64,000 nt of DNA from Planctomycetota bacterium. Lineage in GTDB: Bacteria > Planctomycetota > UBA1135 > GCA-002686595. Below the pieces are notes generated by a model that was not told the origin of the DNA, made no database searches, and saw only the letters and a program-made list of their open reading frames with translations. The translations under genes were made by a program, and so were the position numbers. Location: assembly GCA_016714045.1 (NCBI GenBank), contig JADJNY010000015.1, forward strand, positions 124,001 to 188,000, in the 5' to 3' direction. Shown piece after piece: positions 1 through 8,449 of the stretch (its first letter is position 1; each line of letters starts with the position of its first letter).

Positions 1-1
1 G

Positions 2-592
2 CGCGCGAAAGCAGAACTCCTCGGCCGCCGCGCCGACGAGGTCTTCCCCGCGCCGTTCGGCGCGCGCTATCGAGCGCAGGACGAGCGCCTGCTCGCGACG
101 GGCGAGGCGGTGCGCGGCGAACTCGAGCTCCACGTCTACCCCGGCGGACGTCACGGGTGGTGCATCACGCACAAGCTCCCGCTCGTCGACATGGCGGGCC
201 GCGTGCGCGGGCTCGTCGGCACGTCGCGCGACCTCGGCACGAGCGCGGACGACGCGCAGTACGACGGCGTCGCGCGCGCGATCGAGCACGCGCGGGCGAA
301 CCTGTCGCGCCCGCTGCCGCCGAGCACGCTCGCGCGCATCGCGCGCATCTCGCCGTACCGGCTCGATCAGCGGCTGCGCAGACTCTTCGGCGCGAGCACG
401 AGCCAGTTCGTGCAACGCGAACGCCTCGACCGCGCGATGCGCCTCTTGCGCGACACGCGCACGCCGATCGCGGAGATCGCGCTGCGCGTCGGCTATGCCG
501 ACCAGAGCTCGTTCACGCGCGTATTCAAACGCGCGGTCGGGACGTCGCCGGGGGCGTTTCGGGAGCTGCGGGCTTCAGGCCTTCCGAGCTAG
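2..592 (+). CDS. PAS-domain AraC-family transcriptional regulator (5' end outside window)
   Basis: The reading frame is open from base 2, so the gene begins upstream of the window. The first ~75 visible residues (AELLGRRADEVFP ... GLVGTSRDLG) look like a PAS/PAC sensor domain. The last ~100 residues form an AraC/XylS double helix-turn-helix, with LARIARISPYRLDQRLRRLFG as the first helix pair and IAEIALRVGYADQSSFTRVFKR as the second, matching the family signature. It is probably a DNA-binding activator that responds to a small ligand or redox cue through PAS. It converges with the ATPase gene at 609. The target cannot be read from this window. Confidence 0.85.
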   Translation, partial: RAKAELLGRRADEVFPAPFGARYRAQDERLLATGEAVRGELELHVYPGGRHGWCITHKLPLVDMAGRVRGLVGTSRDLGTSADDAQYDGVARAIEHARANLSRPLPPSTLARIARISPYRLDQRLRRLFGASTSQFVQRERLDRAMRLLRDTRTPIAEIALRVGYADQSSFTRVFKRAVGTSPGAFRELRASGLPS

Positions 593-608
593 AGGCGCGG
601 GGTTCGAA

Positions 609-1886
609 TCACAGCCGGTTGAACCCACCCCACAACGCCGACACCGGCACCCCGTGCACGTGCTCGTCGAACGGCACGATCGCGTCGCCCGCGTAGAGCA
701 CGACCCCGCGCACGAAGCGCTTCCCGAGCTCCTTCGACAGCTTCTTCAGCGGCGCCACGTCCGACGACGACAGCGTCGACGACGCCTTGACCTCGACGCC
801 GACGATCCGGCCTTTCGGGTCCTCAAGCACGAAGTCGACCTCTTCGCCCGCGTGCGAGCGGAAGTGGTAGAGCTGCGCGCGCACCGTGCTCCACCCGAGC
901 TGCTTCTCGAGCTCGCCGAACACGAAGTTTTCGAGCAACGCTCCGCGCCGCGTCGCGGGCTCCGTCCACGACGCCGCGTCGACGCCTTGCAAGTGCGACG
1001 CGAGGCCGGAATCGAGCAGGAACAGCTTCGGACTGCGCGCGAAGCGCTTCCCGAGGTTCGTGCTCCACGCCGGCACGCGCTGGACGAGGAAGACGGCTTC
1101 CGACAGCGCGAAGTAGCGCTTGAGCGAGGTCTGCGGCACCGCGAGCGCGCGCGACAGCTCCGCGAAGTTCACCATCGACGCCGCGCGCGCCGCGACGAGG
1201 CGCAGGAGCTGCGGCAAGTGGTGCAGCCCGTCGACGTTCGCGAGGTCGCGCACGTCGCGCTGCAGGATCGTCGTCACGTACGCGTCGAACCACGCGGCGC
1301 GACGCTCCGACGTCTTGCGCGCCACGGCCTCCGGATACCCGCCGGTCGTGACGCGCGCAGCGAGGTCGCCGATCGGCGCGGGTTTCGCGCGCGGAGCGGC
1401 GGAGGTGAACAGCGCGTCGACGAACGATCCCGCGACGCCCTCGAGCTCGCCTTGCGAAAGTGTCCTGAGCGAGAGCAGCTCGACGCGCCCGACGAGCGAG
1501 CGCGAGAGCTCGGGCACGACGAGCGCGTTCGCGGAGCCCGTCAGCAGGAACCGCCCCGGCGTCCGCTTCCGATCGACCGCCGCCTTGATCGCGGGGAAGA
1601 GCATCGGCGCCGCTTGGACCTCGTCGATCACGACGGGCGCGTCGAAGCCCGCGACGAAGCCCTGCGGATCCGAACGCGCCGCGGCGAGCGCGCCCGCGTC
1701 GTCGAGCGTGACGTAGGCGAGGCCGCGACGCTCCGCGAGCTCCTGCACGAGCGTGCTCTTGCCGCACTGGCGCGCGCCCTGGAGGAAGACCGCCGGACTG
1801 CCCTCCAAGGCGGCGTCGATCCGGGGCTCGAGGTGGCGGGCGAACATCACCCGAAGGGTATCGGCAGGTGGCTGAAAATCGTCCAC
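609..1886 (-). CDS. AAA ATPase with C-terminal DUF4143
   Basis: The 425-residue product has a Walker A motif (GARQCGKST) near residue 38, a Walker B-like strand (PVVIDEVQ), a sensor segment (FLLTGSANALVV), a DUF4143 domain and a C-terminal nuclease-like stretch (EVDFVLEDPKGRIVGVEVKAS) of the kind seen in this family. These ATPases are widespread and of unsettled function; some resemble toxin-antitoxin or defence genes. The longest reading starts with a GTG at 1886 inside a strong hairpin. An ATG at 1847 (MFARHLEPRID) matches the usual family N-terminus better and may be the true start. I see no clear ribosome-binding site for either. Confidence 0.85.
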   Translation of the reverse strand: MDDFQPPADTLRVMFARHLEPRIDAALEGSPAVFLQGARQCGKSTLVQELAERRGLAYVTLDDAGALAAARSDPQGFVAGFDAPVVIDEVQAAPMLFPAIKAAVDRKRTPGRFLLTGSANALVVPELSRSLVGRVELLSLRTLSQGELEGVAGSFVDALFTSAAPRAKPAPIGDLAARVTTGGYPEAVARKTSERRAAWFDAYVTTILQRDVRDLANVDGLHHLPQLLRLVAARAASMVNFAELSRALAVPQTSLKRYFALSEAVFLVQRVPAWSTNLGKRFARSPKLFLLDSGLASHLQGVDAASWTEPATRRGALLENFVFGELEKQLGWSTVRAQLYHFRSHAGEEVDFVLEDPKGRIVGVEVKASSTLSSSDVAPLKKLSKELGKRFVRGVVLYAGDAIVPFDEHVHGVPVSALWGGFNRL

Positions 1887-1906
1887 ATGGTGGTTGATTT
1901 TCAGCC
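1870..1906. promoter_or_regulatory. Perfect inverted repeat over the 5' end of the DUF4143 ATPase gene
   Basis: GGCTGAAAATC (1870-1880) and GATTTTCAGCC (1896-1906) form a perfect 11-bp inverted repeat. Inside it CCAC/GTGG adds four more pairs around a 3-base loop. The GTG codon at 1886 lies inside the structure and the ATG at 1847 lies 23 bases downstream. It could be an operator for autoregulation, or an mRNA hairpin covering the 5' end. No T-run follows on either strand, so a simple terminator is less likely. Confidence 0.6.
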
Positions 1907-1943
1907 AGACCGGCCTTCCTGACCCTGAGAACGGGGGTCGGAG

Positions 1944-4106
1944 CTACTTCGCCGTCGGCGTGCTCGGCGCGAAGCGGCCCTTCACGGCCGGGTGGTCGAG
2001 CGGGATGCGCGTCGCGCGGAAGAGCGAGTACGGCTGCGGTCCGCCGCGCCCGCCGGGACCTCCGCCCGGCCCGCCGAACGGCGGCGGGCCGCCGGGGAGG
2101 CCGCGGCCGCGCGGGCCGTTTCCGTCGCGACCGTCGGGACCGTCGCCGCGTCCATCGGGGCCGTCGCCGGGCGGAGGACCGCGACGCTCGCCGCCTTGCG
2201 GTCCGTCGTTCGGAGCGCCGCTGTCGCGCGGAGCCCCGTCGTCGGGACCGTTCGGCGCGCCGTCACGCTCACGCCGCCGCGGCGGACCGTCGGAGCCGTC
2301 GCCACCGGGGCTACCCGGACCACGCCCGCGCCCCGGACCGAAGCGTCCGCCCCCCGGTCCGCCCCCCGGTCCGCCCATCGGCAGATCGCCGCCGAGCGGG
2401 TTCAGGAACTCCCACACGATCTTCTTGTCCGCCGTCACCTCGAACACGCGGCCGGAGGCGCCTTCGCAGATCAGCGTGTTGCCGTTCGCGAGCCGGTCCG
2501 CGCCCGAGATGAAGTGCGAGAAGAAGCGCTCGGGGTCCTGGTAGCTCCACACCGGCGCCTTCGGCCCGAACGCGGCGCCCTTCCCCTTCGTGAAGCCCTT
2601 CGCGGCGTCGAACGGGAGCTCGAGCTCGACGACGCGCGAGTACTCGCCGTCGGGCCGGCCCTGTCCGTTGTCGAACACCATCACGTGCCCCGCGCCAGGC
2701 AGGCCGTCCGCGATGAAGCGCGTGTCGTGCTGCGCGAAGAGCTGCTGGTCCTTCGCCGTGCCCGCGCCGTACGCGCGCGGGTTGCCCCACCGATAGAGGA
2801 AGTCGCCGCCCTTGCCGCGCTTCCCGCCCGCGTGCGACGCGGCCTCGGCCGTCGTCGTGCCGTGGTCGATCACGTAGAGCTCGTTCGTGTTGTGCGAGCT
2901 GATCACGATCAGGTCGTGCATCGCGTCGTAGTCGACTGCGTTCGTGTGCATCCAGTCCGCGCCGCCGCCAGGACCGCCGCCGCGCGCGCGTCGACCGCCA
3001 CCGCCCTGACCGTCGCGCGGAGTCGCGCGCTCGCCTCCCGCCGGCGTTCCCTCGGGCTTCGTTCCCTCGGGCTTCGTTCCCTCGGGCTTCGTTCCCTCGG
3101 GCTTCGTTCCGTCGGGTTTCGCTCCCTCGGGCATCGCACCCTCCGTCCTCGCACCGCCGGTCGAGCCCGCGTCCTTCGCGCCCCCGCTCGGCGTCCCGCC
3201 GTCCTTCGGCGCGTCACCACCGCGCCGTCGATCGCGCGGCGCGTCCTCGTCGTCCTCACCGCCGCCGACGTAGCCGCTCGCGCGCATCTGGCGCTCGCGC
3301 TCTTCCTTCACGCGCTTCTGCTCCTCGGTCAGCGGCACGTCGAAGCGGTGGTCCGCGTTGATGTCGAGCAGCTCGGGGTGCTCCGCGACGTTGCCGTAGT
3401 TCGCCTTCTTCGGATCGCGGTCCTGCACGAGGTGATCCCACGCGTGCCACTCCCACACGATCTTTCCGGAGTCGGGGAGCACGGGCTGCACCTCGAGGAT
3501 CGCGTCAGGCCAGAACCCGTCCTCGCCCAACTGCTTCTCGTCGCGCCCGCGCGCGAGCGCCTCTTCCTTCGTCTTCGCCTCCCACACGATCATGAGCACG
3601 TTGCCGTTCGGCAGGGGCTCGATGTCGTGGTGCTGATGCCGGCGCTCGTCGGAGATCTTGTAGTCCCACACGAGCTTGCCGTCCCAATCCCACTCCTGCA
3701 CGCGACCGCCGATGCCGCCGCCGCGAAAGCGCGTCTCGCCTTCGACGCGCGCCGTGCGGAGCAAGTGGCCGTTCGCGAGCAGGTAATCGGACTGCCCGGG
3801 CCCGCTCTGCGTCTTCCACTCGTGCACGACCTGGCCCTGCATGTCGACGAGGTAGGTCGAGCGCGACTGCAGCGGCGAGAGCAGCGTGTAGCCCTGCAGC
3901 GCGCCCGGCTCGTTGCGCTTCAAGCCGCGTGCGGAAAGCGCGTCGCCTTCTTGCGGCGCGGGCCGATCGCTGGGGGCGCGGGGAGCGGCGGGAGCGGGCT
4001 TCGAATCGCCCGTCTGCGCGTGGGCGAACGACGCGGCGAGCGCGACGACGAGGGACGTGCCAAGAGAAGGCTGCGTGAGGACGCCTGCGCGATCGAGAGT
4101 CGACAT
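1944..4106 (-). CDS. Secreted arylsulfotransferase (ASST)-like beta-propeller protein
   Basis: The product (720 aa from the ATG at 4106) begins with a signal peptide (hydrophobic SLVVALAASFAHA, cleavage before QT). ASST-family propeller motifs follow: YLVDMQGQVVHEW, LLANGHLLRTA, VQEWDWDGKLVWDY, HHDIEPLPNGNVL, DWMHTNAVDYD, LFAQHDTRFI and LANGNTLICEGASGRVFEV. The DWMHTN and AQHD histidines are where the family places catalytic His. A Lys-Pro-Glu-Gly-Thr tandem repeat interrupts the propeller near residues 330-360. The last ~110 residues are Gly/Pro/Arg/Asp low complexity. It probably acts in the periplasm or outside the cell, but whether it transfers sulfate or only binds is not readable. A longer in-frame extension upstream lacks a signal peptide and was rejected. 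Confidence 0.8.
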   Translation of the reverse strand: MSTLDRAGVLTQPSLGTSLVVALAASFAHAQTGDSKPAPAAPRAPSDRPAPQEGDALSARGLKRNEPGALQGYTLLSPLQSRSTYLVDMQGQVVHEWKTQSGPGQSDYLLANGHLLRTARVEGETRFRGGGIGGRVQEWDWDGKLVWDYKISDERRHQHHDIEPLPNGNVLMIVWEAKTKEEALARGRDEKQLGEDGFWPDAILEVQPVLPDSGKIVWEWHAWDHLVQDRDPKKANYGNVAEHPELLDINADHRFDVPLTEEQKRVKEERERQMRASGYVGGGEDDEDAPRDRRRGGDAPKDGGTPSGGAKDAGSTGGARTEGAMPEGAKPDGTKPEGTKPEGTKPEGTKPEGTPAGGERATPRDGQGGGGRRARGGGPGGGADWMHTNAVDYDAMHDLIVISSHNTNELYVIDHGTTTAEAASHAGGKRGKGGDFLYRWGNPRAYGAGTAKDQQLFAQHDTRFIADGLPGAGHVMVFDNGQGRPDGEYSRVVELELPFDAAKGFTKGKGAAFGPKAPVWSYQDPERFFSHFISGADRLANGNTLICEGASGRVFEVTADKKIVWEFLNPLGGDLPMGGPGGGPGGGRFGPGRGRGPGSPGGDGSDGPPRRRERDGAPNGPDDGAPRDSGAPNDGPQGGERRGPPPGDGPDGRGDGPDGRDGNGPRGRGLPGGPPPFGGPGGGPGGRGGPQPYSLFRATRIPLDHPAVKGRFAPSTPTAK
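3046..3135. repeat. 15-bp tandem repeat in the ASST-like gene
   Basis: Six units of about GTTCCCTCGGGCTTC lie head to tail, the last two with substitutions. On the coding strand they encode five-residue KPEGT-type repeats, a flexible linker inserted into the beta-propeller. Unit length is a multiple of three, so copy-number change would not shift the frame. Confidence 0.9.
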
Positions 4107-4213
4107 GCGCGCGACGGTAGCGCTCGATCCTGAAGAGAAGCCAGCCCCGAAGGCGGTCCGAAGCGCGGCGCGACCGCCACGCGGAGCAGCACGACCGTGG
4201 GTCGTGCCCTCCC

Positions 4214-4933
4214 TCACGCCCCCGCTGCGCGCTCCTCCCTCAACCACTTCCAGTACTCGCTCGGCGGCCGCGGCTCGCTCATCCACGACTGGTCCGGCGC
4301 CGGATCCATCATCACTTCCTTCACCGGCCTCAACACCCGCATCGGCTCCGCCTTCACGTCCCCGCGCTTCGTGCGCCACTTCACGCACCGTTCAAACTCG
4401 ATCGCCGCGACGACGCGATTCGTCAGCGTGCAATCCCCCGCGACGTAGTCGAGCACGAGCTGGTGATTCCCCCGGTTCCACTCGACCGGCGCCTTGTCGG
4501 CGGACATCAACTTCTTCTGCGCGATCCCGAGCCCATCCGCGACCGCCGCGAGGCCGATGGGAAAGCCCTTCATCGTCGCGAACTGGAACATCGGGTCGTA
4601 GAGGTCCATCGCGACCTCGCGCGCGAGCCGCTTGTCCTTCGCCGCGTGCGCGAGCCACCGCAGGTCGAACGAGAGCCCGTTCCATGCGAACACGCGCGTG
4701 CCGGAGAGCTGCGCCTCGCGCAGGTACTCGAGCACCTCGCGCGCGAGCCGTGCATCCAGCGTCCCCGCCGGCTTGCCGCGCGCGTCCGTCGCGTGCCAGT
4801 GCCGCACGGTGCCGCTCTCGTGCGCGACGGCCGCGACCGAGACGTCGAAGGGCGCGTAGCGGTCGAGGTCCTCGCCGGGACGGAGTTCGAATTCGTTCGC
4901 GATCTCGATGTCGAAGCTGAGGAAGGGCGTCAT
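4214..4933 (-). CDS. DnaQ-like (RNase H fold) 3'-5' exonuclease
   Basis: The 239-residue protein shows three exonuclease blocks in order: FDIEIA at the N-terminus (first D-x-E), VFAWNGLSFDLRWLAHAA in the middle (second Asp) and DYVAGDCTLTNRVV (Exo III-like Asp). This is the layout of predicted DEDD-type exonucleases. The ATG at 4933 starts MTPFLSFDIE, placing motif I six residues in, as is usual. The tail (SEYWKWLREERAAGA) is basic and unassigned. It faces the decarboxylase gene divergently. The substrate is unknown; small standalone members are thought to trim nucleic acids. Confidence 0.75.
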   Translation of the reverse strand: MTPFLSFDIEIANEFELRPGEDLDRYAPFDVSVAAVAHESGTVRHWHATDARGKPAGTLDARLAREVLEYLREAQLSGTRVFAWNGLSFDLRWLAHAAKDKRLAREVAMDLYDPMFQFATMKGFPIGLAAVADGLGIAQKKLMSADKAPVEWNRGNHQLVLDYVAGDCTLTNRVVAAIEFERCVKWRTKRGDVKAEPMRVLRPVKEVMMDPAPDQSWMSEPRPPSEYWKWLREERAAGA

Positions 4934-5089
4934 GGCGGCGACAGTGTACTCGCGGCGTCGCGATTGCATCCCAGGCGTGCCGGACGCCGGCCACAAGGAG
5001 CCCGTCCGGGCCGTCGCGCCCTCCGTGAGCCGCGGGATCGAGCGCGCAGCGCCTCGCTCCAGACGCGATCGCCCCGCATGCTGTCGCCC

Positions 5090-6535
5090 ATGACCCGCCC
5101 CGACGAACCGGCCATGCGCGTCCGACCTCCGGACGCTTCGTTCTCGCCCGACGCGTTCCGCCGCGCGGGCCACGCGCTCGTCGATCGTCTCGCCGACCAC
5201 TTGGAGCGCGCGCGACGGCGCGAGCTCCCTGCGCTGCCGCGCGTCGACACGGACGCGGAGCGCGCGCGCTGGCGGCTCTCCGCGGCGCCGCGCGGGCTCG
5301 ACGCGCTGCCCGCGCTCATCGACGAGGTCGTGCTGCGCTCGAACCACCTGCACCATCCCGGCTACGTCGGCCACCAGGTCTCCGCGCCGCATCCGATCGC
5401 CGCGTTGGGCGAGCTCGTCGCGGGCTTCCTGAACAACGGCATGGCCGTCTACGAGATGGGCCCCGCCGCGACGGCGATCGAGCGCGAGCTCGTCGCGTGG
5501 TTCGCGCGCGAGCTCGGGCTCCCCGCCGACGCCGACGGCGTGTTCACGAGCGGCGGCTCGATCGGCAACCTCACCGCGCTGCTCGCGATGCGCGAGCTCC
5601 GCGCGGGCGACTCGGCGTGGGAGCACGGCACGCGCGGAAAGCCGCAGCTCTGCGTGCTCGTCAGCGAGCAGGCGCACTACTCGATCGCGCGCGCGACGCG
5701 CATCCTCGGCTGGGGCCGCGACGGCGCGCTCGGCGTCGCGGTCGACGCGCAGTACCGCATGCGCGTCGACGCGCTCGAGGAGCGGCTCGCGCGCGCACGC
5801 GAGGACGGCTTCCAGGTGCTCGGCGTCGTCGGGAGCGCGTGCACGACGGCGACGGGCGCGTTCGACCCGCTCGAGCGCGTCGCGGATGTGTGCGCGCGCG
5901 AGGGTCTTTGGCTGCACGTCGACGGAGCGCACGGTTCGCCCGCGGCGCTGTCGCCGAAGTACCGCGCGCTCGTCGCGGGCATCGAGCGCGCGGACTCCGT
6001 CGTCGCGGACGCGCACAAGATGCTGCTCGTGCCCGCGCTGTCGACCGCGGTGCTCTTCCGGCGCGGCCGCGACTCGTGGGCGACGTTCGCGCAGGAGGCG
6101 ACCTACCTGTTCTCAGGCAACAGCTGGGACCACGCGCAGCGCACGCTCGAGTGCACGAAGCGCATGCTCGCGCTGCCGCTCTACCTCCTGCTCGAGTGCG
6201 TGGGCCGCGACGAGCTCGCGCGCCACGTCGAGCGCTGCTTCGACCTCGCGCGGACCTTCGCCGCCCAGCTGCGCGCGGCCGACGACTTCGAGCTCGCGGT
6301 CGAGCCGCAGGCGAACATCGTGTGTTTCCGGCACACGCCGCGCGGCGCCGAGGATCTCGACGGCCTCCAGGCGCGCCTGCGCGAGCGCGTGCTCGCACGC
6401 GAACGCTTCTACCTCGTGCAAACCCGCCTCGACGGCGCTCTGTGGCTGCGCACGACGCTGATCAACCCGTTCACGACGGAAGCCGACCTCGCGGAGTTGC
6501 TCGACGCACTGCGAGCCGCGGCGCGCGCGACGTGA
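5090..6535 (+). CDS. PLP-dependent group II decarboxylase (amino acid decarboxylase family)
   Basis: This pyridoxal-phosphate fold-I enzyme has about 481 residues. The likely PLP lysine is K310 in VVADAHKMLLVPALST. The cofactor-stacking His is in SEQAHYSIARA and the PLP-nitrogen Asp in LWLHVDGAHGSPAAL. SGGSIGNLTALL is the phosphate-binding turn, and HPGYVGHQ fits the substrate-loop region. The family includes aromatic-amino-acid, glutamate and 2,4-diaminobutyrate decarboxylases, and the substrate cannot be told from motifs. ATGs at 5078, 5090 and 5114 are all possible; 5090 is chosen as a compromise. It is a single gene with no linked polyamine genes. Confidence 0.85.
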   Translation: MTRPDEPAMRVRPPDASFSPDAFRRAGHALVDRLADHLERARRRELPALPRVDTDAERARWRLSAAPRGLDALPALIDEVVLRSNHLHHPGYVGHQVSAPHPIAALGELVAGFLNNGMAVYEMGPAATAIERELVAWFARELGLPADADGVFTSGGSIGNLTALLAMRELRAGDSAWEHGTRGKPQLCVLVSEQAHYSIARATRILGWGRDGALGVAVDAQYRMRVDALEERLARAREDGFQVLGVVGSACTTATGAFDPLERVADVCAREGLWLHVDGAHGSPAALSPKYRALVAGIERADSVVADAHKMLLVPALSTAVLFRRGRDSWATFAQEATYLFSGNSWDHAQRTLECTKRMLALPLYLLLECVGRDELARHVERCFDLARTFAAQLRAADDFELAVEPQANIVCFRHTPRGAEDLDGLQARLRERVLARERFYLVQTRLDGALWLRTTLINPFTTEADLAELLDALRAAARAT

Positions 6536-6540
6536 CGGAG

Positions 6541-7113
6541 CTACGCGCCCGGCGCGACGTCCGCGCCGCGCACGCGTTCTTCGGCCCACCACGCGAGCGG
6601 AAACCCGAACGCCCACGCGAGCCCGATGAACGCGAGCGACGACGCGCGATCGCCCTGGATCACCACCGCCTCCATCCGCTCCGCGCCCAGGTACGAGACC
6701 GGCGCGCCGACGAGCGCGAACACCACACGCACGACGGGATAGGCGCCGAGCCACCGCATCGACGATCGAAACGTCGCGCCGAACGCGACCCACAACGCGA
6801 CGATCCACGCGGGCGCCAGCGCCGCGGGCCAGGCCAGCGCCGTGGAGCTCGACCACGGTTCCGCGACGGGCGCGAGGCCCGGGTTCGCGTACTCGATCCA
6901 CCCCGCCGCGCGCTGCAGCGAGTCGACGCCGCATCCGACGACCCCGACGAGCGCGAGCGCGGCGAGCGAACGCACGCGCCGCCCGCGCTCCGCGCACACG
7001 AGCGCGAACACGATCCCCGCCACGACGCCGAGCCACCCGGCCCCGCGTGCCGCGCCGAACACGCACGCGAACCACACGGCCTGGAAGCCGACGAAGTTCG
7101 CGAACGCCTTCAT
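6541..7113 (-). CDS. DUF2878 membrane protein, last gene of the lipid operon
   Basis: The 190-residue product is very hydrophobic with roughly five or six membrane segments, beginning NFVGFQAVWFACVFGAARG, which matches the DUF2878 N-terminal pattern. It begins 7 bases after the cyclopropane-synthase gene stop, so it is probably co-transcribed. In other bacteria DUF2878 genes accompany DUF1365 and cyclopropane-synthase genes, supporting a role in membrane-lipid modification. No catalytic motif is visible. It converges with the decarboxylase gene, leaving 5 bases between the stops. Confidence 0.75.
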   Translation of the reverse strand: MKAFANFVGFQAVWFACVFGAARGAGWLGVVAGIVFALVCAERGRRVRSLAALALVGVVGCGVDSLQRAAGWIEYANPGLAPVAEPWSSSTALAWPAALAPAWIVALWVAFGATFRSSMRWLGAYPVVRVVFALVGAPVSYLGAERMEAVVIQGDRASSLAFIGLAWAFGFPLAWWAEERVRGADVAPGA

Positions 7114-7120
7114 CCCCCGC

Positions 7121-8449
7121 TCACGACACCGCGCCGAACGGCGCGCGCCGCGCGAGCGGCTTCTGCAACAACACCTGCACGTCGCCGAGCGCGCGCTCCT
7201 CGAACCTGCCCTCGCAGTACGCGAGGTAGAACTCCCACATGCGCTGGAACTCGTCGGAGTACCTGAGCGCCTTCACGTCCTCGCGCCGCGCGAGGAAGCG
7301 CTCGCGCCACTCCCTCAGCGTGCGCGCGTAGTGCGGCCCGATGTCCTCGAGGTGCGCGATCGTCATGTCGGTCTTGCGCGCTACGCGCTCCGACAACGCC
7401 GCGATCGACGGCATGAAGCTGCCGGGGAACACGTGTCGCTGGATGAAGTCGACCGCCCGCAACGCCTGCTCGTAGTGCTGATCCCGGATCGTGATCGACT
7501 GCAAGAGCAGCAACCCGTTCGGCCGGAGCAGCGCGTCGCAGCGCTCGAAGTACGTGTCGAGCCAGCGCTCCCCCACGGCCTCGATCATCTCGATCGAGAC
7601 GAGCTTGTCGTACGTGCCCTGAAGGTCGCGGTAGTCGGACAGGAGCACCTCGACGCGCCCCTCGAGCCCCTCCGCGCGCACGCGCTCGACCGCGAACGCG
7701 TGCTGCTCCTTCGAGATCGTCGTCGTCGTCACCCGGCACCCGCGCGTGCGCGCGGCGTGCACCGCGAGCCCGCCCCAGCCCGTGCCGATCTCGAGCAGGT
7801 GATCCCGCGGGCCGAGCTCGAGCTTGTCGCAGATGCGATCGAGGCGCGCGAGCTGCGCTTCCTCGAGCGTCATCTTGGGCCGCGGCCACCACGCGCACGA
7901 GTACATGCGCGTCGAGTCGAGGAACAGCCCGTAGAACTCGTTACCGAGGTCGTAGTGGTGCGCGATGTTGCTGCGCGAGCCGGCGCGCGTGTTGTCGCGC
8001 CGCGAGTGCCACAGCTTCAGCGCCCACGCACCGGCGCGCGCGACGCCGCGCTCCATGCTGTCGAGCACGGCGCGGTTCCTGACGAAGACGCGCACGATCC
8101 CGACCAGGTCGTCGCACGTCCACGCGCCGGCCACGTACGCCTCGCCCGCGCCGACGGTGCCGCGCGCCGCGACGTCGAGGTAGAGGCTCGCGTCGCGCAC
8201 GTCCACGTGCACGTCCGGGGCGCCTTCCGTCGCGACGCCGAAGCTCCATTCGCCGTCCGCGTCGCGGAGTTCGATCCGGCCCCACGTGATGCGCGCGAGG
8301 CGGGCGTGGAGCGCCGAACGAGCGACTCGTTCCAGGAAGCTCGCCCCGCGCGCCGCGCGCTGCGCTTCGTCGTGCGCCTGCGCGCGCTGGACGTGGAGCT
8401 CGGGGATGCGCGGCGTCGTACCGCGCGTGAGGGCGTGTCCGTTCGTCAC
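7121..8449 (-). CDS. Cyclopropane-fatty-acid-synthase-type SAM methyltransferase
   Basis: The 442-residue protein has an N-terminal lipid-binding-like region (WGRIELRDADGEWSFG), then the CFA core: HHYDLGNEFYGLFLD, YSCAWW, the SAM motif LLEIGTGWGGLAVHAA, ISKEQHAFA, SIEMIEAVGERWLDTYF and HVFPGSFMPS. These enzymes add a SAM methyl or methylene to unsaturated acyl chains of membrane phospholipids. The FPGSFMPS segment lacks the Cys found at the matching place in E. coli Cfa, as in many relatives. The GTG start (8449) overlaps the TGA of the DUF1365 gene, implying translational coupling. The product could be a cyclopropane or a methyl-branched (furan precursor) fatty acid. Confidence 0.85.
   Translation of the reverse strand: MTNGHALTRGTTPRIPELHVQRAQAHDEAQRAARGASFLERVARSALHARLARITWGRIELRDADGEWSFGVATEGAPDVHVDVRDASLYLDVAARGTVGAGEAYVAGAWTCDDLVGIVRVFVRNRAVLDSMERGVARAGAWALKLWHSRRDNTRAGSRSNIAHHYDLGNEFYGLFLDSTRMYSCAWWPRPKMTLEEAQLARLDRICDKLELGPRDHLLEIGTGWGGLAVHAARTRGCRVTTTTISKEQHAFAVERVRAEGLEGRVEVLLSDYRDLQGTYDKLVSIEMIEAVGERWLDTYFERCDALLRPNGLLLLQSITIRDQHYEQALRAVDFIQRHVFPGSFMPSIAALSERVARKTDMTIAHLEDIGPHYARTLREWRERFLARREDVKALRYSDEFQRMWEFYLAYCEGRFEERALGDVQVLLQKPLARRAPFGAVS

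Noticed and set aside
591..620. GGTTCGAATC looks like a tRNA T-loop after the first regulator gene
   Set aside because: The flanking bases do not form a 5-bp T-stem and no acceptor, anticodon or D-arm is present. Chance or a remnant only.
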